From positions 1-39,464 of the forward strand of contig CALCZU010000033.1 of NCBI GenBank assembly GCA_937903155.1: a stretch of 39,464 nt of DNA, given 5' to 3'. The notes under the pieces were generated by a model. It saw nothing but the letters and a program-made list of their open reading frames with translations. It had not been told where the DNA came from and made no database searches. This DNA is from an uncultured Bdellovibrionales bacterium (GTDB taxonomy: Bacteria > Bdellovibrionota > FAC87 > UBA2466). Of the stretch, positions 16,009 to 21,617 are shown one piece after another; position 1 is the stretch's first letter, and every line of letters starts with the position of its first letter. A program made the position numbers and the translations under genes.

Positions 16009-16036
16009 GCCCTTGCGGTATTTCGACCGCAAGGGC
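16009..16036. other. Perfect 11-bp intercistronic hairpin inside the exported operon
   Basis: GCCCTTGCGGT (16009-16019), loop ATTTCG, ACCGCAAGGGC (16026-16036). In the direction of the operon (minus strand) it is followed by CTTCAAAAAAGG, not by U residues, so it does not look like an intrinsic terminator. An mRNA processing or stability element, or partial attenuation, is more likely. Confidence 0.7.
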
Positions 16037-16057
16037 GATTGTTTCGTTTTTGAGTTC

Positions 16058-16735
16058 TTACTTCGATTTTTCCATCAACTCTCGCAGTCCGATTTCAGTC
16101 TGCAGAAGGTCACGATAGCTTTGTACGGCCCAGTCGCCTGTGGCGATGCCGCGGGAGTAGTAAATTTTATCTTTTCCACTCTCGTCGTTACCTTGGAGAA
16201 CTAAGTTGTAAAGAGGACCTGTGTAGTTGTCGGATTTCTTAATCGCGGTAATTTCGAGGATTTCGCCTTTTTCACCGAGGACTTTGTCGTCCTTTTTCAA
16301 ACGCTCAGCCTCTGTCACAATCGATCCTTCACGGAGAAATGGATGATTTAAGCTGACAGTATGGGTAATTCCATTGCTAAACGAAATAGCCACCACAGGA
16401 TGGTTTTGAACTTCGCTCTTTTTTACTTCATTGATGACACCTAGGCCCGACTCGGTGACGACCTTGTCTCCAGATTCCAACTTACTGAAGTCAATTTGTC
16501 CCGAAGCGGTAGTGACTGTAGTGCCTACTGCGAAACAGGAACATGGGCAGGAGCACATATCATCACTTCCAGGGTGCTCGAAATAGGCACTTCCTTTGTT
16601 ACCGTCTTTCATGCAGGCTTTGTATACTTTCGGAGCGACTTTCGAGCAATGATCTGCCGGGCATGGAGCGGCTATCGAGTTCAGAGAACCCCAGAGCAAG
16701 AATGCGCTCGCAACGATTAGTTTAGATTTGTTCAT
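16058..16735 (-). CDS. Exported Hint-domain (hedgehog/intein-like) protein with Cys-rich N-terminus
   Basis: A 225-aa protein with signal peptide MNKSKLIVASAFLLWGSLNSIAA, a short Cys-rich segment (C25, C30, C41, then CSCPCSC at 61-67) and a Hint domain from about 67 to 206. Hint block A is CFAVGTTV..GQIDFSKLESGDKVV, with C67 in the position of the autocatalytic nucleophile; block B is ITHTVSLNHPF, with H131; the late beta strands LYNLVLQG and IYYSRGIATGD correspond to blocks F/G. The usual C-terminal His-Asn is missing (TGD instead), so full protein splicing is unlikely, while hedgehog-like N-S acyl shift and cleavage before C67 remains possible. Such cleavage would release a Cys-rich peptide of about 40 residues. 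It is the second gene of the sigma-54-controlled operon. Confidence 0.84.
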   Translation of the reverse strand: MNKSKLIVASAFLLWGSLNSIAAPCPADHCSKVAPKVYKACMKDGNKGSAYFEHPGSDDMCSCPCSCFAVGTTVTTASGQIDFSKLESGDKVVTESGLGVINEVKKSEVQNHPVVAISFSNGITHTVSLNHPFLREGSIVTEAERLKKDDKVLGEKGEILEITAIKKSDNYTGPLYNLVLQGNDESGKDKIYYSRGIATGDWAVQSYRDLLQTEIGLRELMEKSK

Positions 16736-16793
16736 TTTTCTTCCTTTTTATCTTTGATGAGGCATTTTTTTTGATTTGAAATCGTTGTTAAAT

Positions 16794-18182
16794 TTACTTT
16801 CTAACTTGAATTACGAATGACTCTGCTGCCCGATCTTCTGCATGAGTGTCTGGACCATTCGTAGATCCGCCCACCCACAGACGTTCAGCGTCGCTATGGA
16901 CGACCAAGACTCGAGTTGTCCTTTTTCCGGAAAGGTGCGTGCGTCTTTTTTCATTGAGATTGTTGTCGAGACTTACGACAAAACCTTTCATGTGATCCAC
17001 TGAACCGCTGTGTGCTTGGCTAAATCCGAATGAACCACCGACATAAAACGAGGCCCCTTCTGACGTCACCGCGCTCACAAAAGAGTTTTTCTCAAAGGGA
17101 ATGGCTTTTTCGATAAACCCATTTTCTTTTTTAATCGCAATCCAAGACTTTTGGTCTCCATTTTTGGGTTGAACTGCACCGAATAGAACCACACCGTCCT
17201 TTAACTTCTTGATTCCATTCATCGCAAGATACGCGTCTCCCGCAGACTGAACGATTTCGAGATGAGGAATTTTTCCGGCAACGCCATTCAAAATGAGAAC
17301 GCCAAGCTTTTGAAGATTTAACTCCGCACTGAGTTTAAAATTGGGATCATGGGATTGAGCGACTTTGGCGAGTAATGGAATCGCTCCCGTCATCCCGACG
17401 TAATATTCTGAGCCATTCCATGAATAAGCGCTCTCACCCGCGGCTTCGACGCTGATGATTGGGATGAGCGTTTGGCTTTTCCGGCCCGAATCGTAAGTCA
17501 ACGACACACCCAAACCTCCCATCGAGGACAAGGCCATCCAGCGACCTTCTTGGTCTATCGCGAGGGCAGGAGCAGTGGCGACACTCGTTGCCGTCAAAAA
17601 CTCTTTCACAAGATTCGCAAAGTTTTCGGGTTTATTCTGTTGCATCCGTCGAATATGATTGCTTTCTACGCTGTCTAAGAGGGGAAATTCCAAGAGCGCG
17701 TTAGAAAGAGGAAATGAGGCTAAGATGCCTTTATCAAGACTGTAGAGACTAAAAGCTCGCTCTATTTCTTCTCCGTGAGTTGAGAAATTCTCCGAGAGCC
17801 AGAGAATTTTTTCGGGCTCGGCTACCACGGGTATCGAAGCTTGGTTTGATCTGAATACGTTTCTCCGAATCCACCTAGAGCCGTTTTTGCTTTCTAAAAA
17901 ATTGCTGTCTAAATTTTTTTGATTCGTTCCGCTCACGCGTTCGACGAGTTGCAGAGTTCCAGAGTTTCCAGGAATTATTCGAACGACACTGTGTTCATCG
18001 GCCGTTCGATTTGATTTCGGAATTCCAAAAATTTTATATGTTTCGGCATACGGATATTTTTCTTTCGCGGAGGGTGGTGCGGCAACAGGGATTGCTGGAG
18101 TAATGCCAGGTTTTGCGCCATTGCATGCAACTTGCATTGAGGCTATTGCCGAGAAAACTGCTGCACACAGAACTGATTTCAT
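16794..18182 (-). CDS. Lipoprotein with propeller-like repeats, first gene of the sigma-54 operon
   Basis: I place the start at the ATG at 18182, preceded by GGAG with 7-base spacing; an ATG four codons upstream (18194) lacks a ribosome site. The N-terminus is a lipoprotein signal, MKSVLCAAVFSAIASMQVAC, with lipobox QVAC. The mature protein of about 440 aa is made of beta-strand units, such as APALAIDQEGRWMALSSMGG, SEYYVGMTGAIPLLAKV, DGVVLFGAVQPKNGDQKSWIAIK, ASFYVGGSFGFSQ and ERLWVGGSTNG, in the style of a beta-propeller (compare SFYVGGAVG in the 609-aa protein at 6110-7939). No catalytic motif is visible. It heads the long exported operon directly downstream of a perfect sigma-54 promoter and a leader hairpin. 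Confidence 0.75.
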   Translation of the reverse strand: MKSVLCAAVFSAIASMQVACNGAKPGITPAIPVAAPPSAKEKYPYAETYKIFGIPKSNRTADEHSVVRIIPGNSGTLQLVERVSGTNQKNLDSNFLESKNGSRWIRRNVFRSNQASIPVVAEPEKILWLSENFSTHGEEIERAFSLYSLDKGILASFPLSNALLEFPLLDSVESNHIRRMQQNKPENFANLVKEFLTATSVATAPALAIDQEGRWMALSSMGGLGVSLTYDSGRKSQTLIPIISVEAAGESAYSWNGSEYYVGMTGAIPLLAKVAQSHDPNFKLSAELNLQKLGVLILNGVAGKIPHLEIVQSAGDAYLAMNGIKKLKDGVVLFGAVQPKNGDQKSWIAIKKENGFIEKAIPFEKNSFVSAVTSEGASFYVGGSFGFSQAHSGSVDHMKGFVVSLDNNLNEKRRTHLSGKRTTRVLVVHSDAERLWVGGSTNGPDTHAEDRAAESFVIQVRK

Positions 18183-18195
18183 ACCGAACTCCATT

Positions 18196-18237
18196 TTAAA
18201 GAAGGAGATCCGTTACACTATGCAATCGGATCTCCTT
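18196..18237 (-). promoter_or_regulatory. 5' leader hairpin with possible 9-codon leader peptide
   Basis: Between the predicted sigma-54 start site (about 18258) and the lipoprotein ATG lies a perfect 11-bp stem: AAGGAGATCCG (18202-18212 on the plus strand) and CGGATCTCCTT (18227-18237), loop 14 bases. On the transcript the first arm contains AAGGAG, followed after 6 bases by TTG CAT AGT ..., a 9-codon ORF ending in TAA two bases before ATGGAG. The second arm is an anti-Shine-Dalgarno. The hairpin is certain; the leader peptide and attenuation role are inference. Confidence 0.5.
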
Positions 18238-18268
18238 TTAACCTCATCATTGGTATGCAAGGGTGTTT

Positions 18269-18284
18269 TGCAACCGATGTGCCA
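18269..18284 (-). promoter_or_regulatory. Perfect sigma-54 (-24/-12) promoter of the exported operon
   Basis: The minus strand reads TGGCAC-ATCGG-TTGCA. All consensus positions match and the GG and GC dinucleotides are exactly 10 bases apart. Transcription should start near 18258, about 75 bases before the lipoprotein ATG. The divergent gene encodes the matching class of activator. Confidence 0.9.
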
Positions 18285-18346
18285 GCAAAAATCTTTTCAA
18301 ATTAGGCTTGGATTTTCGAAGGACTGAAAACGGAGAGTCAAAATCT

Positions 18347-18360
18347 TACGATTCTTCGTA
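18347..18360. promoter_or_regulatory. Enhancer palindrome 1 (TACGA-N4-TCGTA)
   Basis: TACGA-TTCT-TCGTA, centred about 95 bp upstream of the predicted sigma-54 start site. One of three copies of the same 5-4-5 palindrome; proposed binding site of the adjacent activator. Confidence 0.75.
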
Positions 18361-18422
18361 GAGCGTCTTTTGGAAACCGCCAGAAACTGCCGCGTAAATG
18401 GGTTCTGCCCCCCAAATGATTT

Positions 18423-18436
18423 TACGAAAAATCGTA
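18423..18436. promoter_or_regulatory. Enhancer palindrome 2 (TACGA-N4-TCGTA)
   Basis: TACGA-AAAA-TCGTA, centred about 171 bp upstream of the predicted sigma-54 start site and 76 bp from palindrome 1. Confidence 0.75.
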
Positions 18437-18506
18437 TAGCACCCTTCGAAGGCTCTCCTTTATAAACCGTATAAATAAAGTTATTTCGGATACTTAAAAC
18501 TATTAT

Positions 18507-18520
18507 TACGAAACCTCGTA
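18507..18520. promoter_or_regulatory. Enhancer palindrome 3 (TACGA-N4-TCGTA), next to the activator gene
   Basis: TACGA-AACC-TCGTA, 84 bp from palindrome 2. It lies directly 3' of TATTAT (18501-18506), a possible -10 box for the activator gene, so occupancy could also repress the activator's own promoter. No convincing -35 box is visible. Confidence 0.7.
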
Positions 18521-18591
18521 AATTGGTGGAGCTGGCGCCCCTCTTTGTGCTACAAGCTGTCATCCCAAGAGACCCCCGAGGAGTACAAAAG

Positions 18592-19932
18592 ATGAGCTAT
18601 AAAATTTTATTAGTGGACGATGATCCTCTCATTCTCGAGAGCAGTAAGTATCTGCTGACGACCAACGGGTTCCAAGTCGATACGGCTTTAGACGGCCAAA
18701 AAGCGATTCAAAAGGTCTCTCAAAATCCTCACACCTATGCTCTTGTCGTTTTAGATTACAGAATGAAAGGCTTAGATGGCAGCGCTACGGTTGTGAAACT
18801 ACGAGAACTTTCTCCCGAACTTTTTATTCTGATTTACTCGGGTGATAGCTCCCGAGATGCGATCACGAGCACGTGGAAGGCAGGAGCCGTCGGTTTTTTA
18901 GAAAAAGGCAACTCTGCGAAAGAATTATTAGAAACGGTTAGAAACTGGTGCCGAAAATACGAAGAAACGATTTGTACGATGCCTGTGACCTCGGTTTCAG
19001 AAATCCAATCTTTAAAAATGGTTGGTAAATCCGACGCCCTGAAAGAAATCGCGAGCAAAGTTCAAAAATACAAAGAACTCAATCAGAGCGTTTTGATTTT
19101 AGGTGAGACCGGAACCGGAAAAGAACTCGTCGCAAATGCACTGAAGTCCAGTGAAGACTCCCCTTTTCTTGCGATTAATTGCGCTTCTTATCGAGGCGGA
19201 AGCGATTTATTGGAATCCGAACTTTTCGGTCACGAAAAAGGCGCGTTCACGGGGGCGGACCGAGAAAAGAAAGGGATCTTCGAACTCGCAAACAACGGCA
19301 CGATTTTCTTGGACGAGCTCCACCAACTCAGTGCTTCGGCACAAGCGAAGCTGCTTCGAGTGATTCAAGAGCGAAAAATTCGCCGAGTTGGAGGAAGCCA
19401 GGAACGCAGTGTGAGCTTTCGCTTAGTCTGCGCGTCGAAGCCAGACATTCTCGAACGTTGTGAAAGCGGAGAATTTCTTTCGGACCTTTATCACCGAGTG
19501 AATGTGCTCAGCATTACAATTCCACCTTTGAGAGCACGTCCTGAAGACATTGCACCCCTCATCGAATACTTCTGTGCAAAACATGAAGCCGAAACGGGAA
19601 TGAAGAAGCGTCTCTTACTCAGAACGCTTCGGTACCTCGAGACATACGATTGGCCAGGCAATGTTCGAGAACTCGAAAATTCTATCTATCAATTACTGAC
19701 CGATAGCCCCGGTGAAAAAATCGGCCCCGAGCAGCTCGACCCAAAGTTTTTTAAAGAGAAATCCCAAGGTTTGCCGGATTCGTACGCGGAATTTAAAAAG
19801 CAACAACAGCTTCAAGAAAAAGCCTATTTAGCAAAAATTCTCACAGCAGCGAAATCCAAATCGGATGCCGCCCGCCGACTCGGTATTTCTCCAACCACCT
19901 TACACAGCGCTATGCAACGCAATAGCTTGTAG
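18592..19932 (+). CDS. Sigma-54-dependent response regulator (NtrC family activator)
   Basis: A 446-aa transcription activator. I use the ATG at 18592 (GAGGAG upstream; product begins MSYKILLVDDDP as receivers do), not the TTG at 18523, which lies in the regulatory region. Domains: receiver (1-125) with D10/D11, phospho-acceptor D55, S83 and K105; AAA+ domain (about 142-375) with Walker A GETGTGKE (171-178), an intact sigma-54-contacting GAFTGA loop (217-222), Walker B TIFLDE (237-242) and arginine-finger region DLYHRVNV; Fis-type helix-turn-helix (about 412-443, SDAARRLGISPTTLHSAM). No histidine kinase is encoded nearby, so the phosphodonor is an orphan kinase. Three palindromes and a perfect sigma-54 promoter lie in the divergent intergenic region, making the exported operon its obvious target. 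Confidence 0.94.
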   Translation: MSYKILLVDDDPLILESSKYLLTTNGFQVDTALDGQKAIQKVSQNPHTYALVVLDYRMKGLDGSATVVKLRELSPELFILIYSGDSSRDAITSTWKAGAVGFLEKGNSAKELLETVRNWCRKYEETICTMPVTSVSEIQSLKMVGKSDALKEIASKVQKYKELNQSVLILGETGTGKELVANALKSSEDSPFLAINCASYRGGSDLLESELFGHEKGAFTGADREKKGIFELANNGTIFLDELHQLSASAQAKLLRVIQERKIRRVGGSQERSVSFRLVCASKPDILERCESGEFLSDLYHRVNVLSITIPPLRARPEDIAPLIEYFCAKHEAETGMKKRLLLRTLRYLETYDWPGNVRELENSIYQLLTDSPGEKIGPEQLDPKFFKEKSQGLPDSYAEFKKQQQLQEKAYLAKILTAAKSKSDAARRLGISPTTLHSAMQRNSL

Positions 19933-19945
19933 AGACGATAAAAAA

Positions 19946-20674
19946 ATGATTCGCATTAACAAACTCTTAGCTGCCAAAGGTATCGCCTCTCGCCGGGATA
20001 TCGATTTCATGATTACTCAAGGCCGAGTGAAAGTGAATGGAAAGAAGCTCGAAGCTCCGGGGGTTTCCATCGACCCCGCCGTTGATAAAGTCGAAGTGGA
20101 TGGACTTCCTGTGAATCTCGCAGGGGAAGAACACACTTATCTCCTTCTGAATAAACCGGTGGGTTATCTGTGTAGTCGGCAATCGCAAGGAGGCGCGCCG
20201 ATTGTGTTTGATCTTCCTTCGTTAAAAGGATTTGGAAACAATTTAAAATATGCGGGACGTCTGGATCGCGAGACCTCTGGACTCCTTGTCATGACGACCG
20301 ATGGAGACTTTGCCAATCGGATTACGCACCCTTCTTTTGAACAGATCAAAAAGTATCACGTGTTCACTCGTTCGCGTTTAACAGCTGAATCTCTTTCCGC
20401 GTTGAAATCAGGTTTCGCAGGCCTAGAAGACGGAACGCTCGACTATCTCGAAGTAAAAGAAATGCCCACTTCTAGAAAACTTTTCCAATATGACGTTTGG
20501 GTCGCCGAAGGTCGAAACCGAATGGTCCGTAGAATCTTCTCCGCAGTGGGCCATCCGGTAGAAAAACTCGAACGTTATGCAATCGGTGATTTACTTTTAT
20601 CCGATCTCGCTCCGGGAAGTGTTCGTGAGCTCCAAACCAATGAAATAATCTTTAATAAATCCGATTTGGTATAA
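19946..20674 (+). CDS. RluB/RsuA-family rRNA pseudouridine synthase
   Basis: A 242-aa enzyme that isomerises a specific uridine in ribosomal RNA to pseudouridine. An N-terminal S4 RNA-binding domain (about 1-60: MIRINKLLAAKGIASRRDIDFMITQGRVKVNG) precedes the RsuA-type catalytic domain with the catalytic aspartate D107 in GRLDRETSGLL, the LLLNKPVGYLCS segment and the NRMVRRIFSAVGHPVEKLERYAIG block. The last block is typical of the RluB/RsuA group (23S or 16S rRNA); I cannot assign the exact nucleotide. The start at 19946 is favoured over an upstream in-frame ATG inside the activator gene, since it gives the canonical S4 N-terminus. It lies 13 bp after the activator gene and is probably cotranscribed with it. 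Confidence 0.92.
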   Translation: MIRINKLLAAKGIASRRDIDFMITQGRVKVNGKKLEAPGVSIDPAVDKVEVDGLPVNLAGEEHTYLLLNKPVGYLCSRQSQGGAPIVFDLPSLKGFGNNLKYAGRLDRETSGLLVMTTDGDFANRITHPSFEQIKKYHVFTRSRLTAESLSALKSGFAGLEDGTLDYLEVKEMPTSRKLFQYDVWVAEGRNRMVRRIFSAVGHPVEKLERYAIGDLLLSDLAPGSVRELQTNEIIFNKSDLV

Positions 20675-20682
20675 TCCTACTT

Positions 20683-21615
20683 ATGCCACAAAAATTTCGA
20701 AGTTGGATTGGGATTCAGGTTTGCGTTCTTGTCTTTGGGGCGTGTGCTCCAAGCTTTGGAATGATCGATTTCCTACCCTACGGGCCTTGTCGTAAGCGCT
20801 TTCAACAGGTCATGTTAGATCACGAGGGCCGCTACCGAGTTGATGCATATCAACTGAAAGGACTTCGCGCTCCAAAAGACAACGAAAAAATTAACGAATA
20901 CGTTGAAAGACGACGACAGGCTCGATTCTTTAAAGACCTTTACAGTTCCGCTCAGATCGAATCTGGGTTTGTAAAAGATATCCTGCGACACACCGATTTT
21001 AAATCCACCGGAAGTCGAAAAGAGAAAGAAGGTGCTGTCATCAAGACGATGTCAAGCTGGGCCCCCAATGCTGAAGCCCAAAAAGCTCTGTTCCCCTTCT
21101 TTAGAGACCTGAATCAAGCAAAAGCGCCTATTGATGACGCCGAAGGGAAAAAAGTTTTGGCGCTCGTGCATTTAAAAGAGGGCCTCGCGTTACATAGAGC
21201 TTACGTCTTTGAAAACTTTGTGTCCCTTCCCTTGACCTCCACTATCGAGTCGCTTCCGCAAGGGTCTTTGACCCGTCCTTATGCGGAAATACAAAAACAA
21301 TTGAAAAATCATCTTGTTCAAGAAAAATCGCAAAAAAACGCGCTGATCGAAATACTCAATGAAGATGAAAAAATCATGCGAGAAAGATTGATCAACGTTC
21401 TTAGCCAAAATTCAAATCATGAGATTTTAAAGAAAGAGAATATTCACTTCGCCAAGCTAGCGGAAGCCCTTATCCAATCGAATCAAGTACCCGAGAGTGT
21501 AAAAGAGGAAATTAAACTCGAACAAGAAATGAAAAAGCGGTACGGTTTTAGAAACCATATTTTCTACCGAACGTTTTTAGAAAAAGCTGCGGAATATTTT
21601 GAGGTGACGCCTTAA
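20683..21615 (+). CDS. Exported helical protein, unknown function
   Basis: A 310-aa protein with an N-terminal signal (WIGIQVCVLVFGACAPSFG). Cleavage by signal peptidase I after the SFG region is possible; VFGAC is a poor lipobox, so lipidation is uncertain. The mature part is mostly helical and charged (KINEYVERRRQARFFKDLYSSAQ, KLAEALIQSNQVPESVKEEIKLEQEMKKRYG). No family, catalytic motif or repeat is recognised. It begins 8 bp after the pseudouridine synthase gene, so it is the third gene of the activator transcript. It ends 2 bp before the convergent Kelch gene. A functional link to the activator is possible but unproven. Confidence 0.68.
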   Translation: MPQKFRSWIGIQVCVLVFGACAPSFGMIDFLPYGPCRKRFQQVMLDHEGRYRVDAYQLKGLRAPKDNEKINEYVERRRQARFFKDLYSSAQIESGFVKDILRHTDFKSTGSRKEKEGAVIKTMSSWAPNAEAQKALFPFFRDLNQAKAPIDDAEGKKVLALVHLKEGLALHRAYVFENFVSLPLTSTIESLPQGSLTRPYAEIQKQLKNHLVQEKSQKNALIEILNEDEKIMRERLINVLSQNSNHEILKKENIHFAKLAEALIQSNQVPESVKEEIKLEQEMKKRYGFRNHIFYRTFLEKAAEYFEVTP

Positions 21616-21617
21616 TT

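Noticed and set aside
18103..18327. Plus-strand 74-codon ORF across the sigma-54 promoter and leader
   Set aside because: It has no family resemblance, overlaps the lipoprotein gene antisense and the regulatory elements, and is best explained by chance.
18525..18542. Possible second sigma-54 promoter (TGGCGCCCCTCTTTGTGC) in front of the activator gene
   Set aside because: The spacing between GG and GC is 13 bases instead of 10, so it does not fit a -24/-12 element.
18523..18591. N-terminal extension of the sigma-54 activator from a TTG at 18523
   Set aside because: The extension lies in the regulatory region directly after palindrome 3, is unlike receiver N-termini, and the ATG at 18592 has GAGGAG in front of it.
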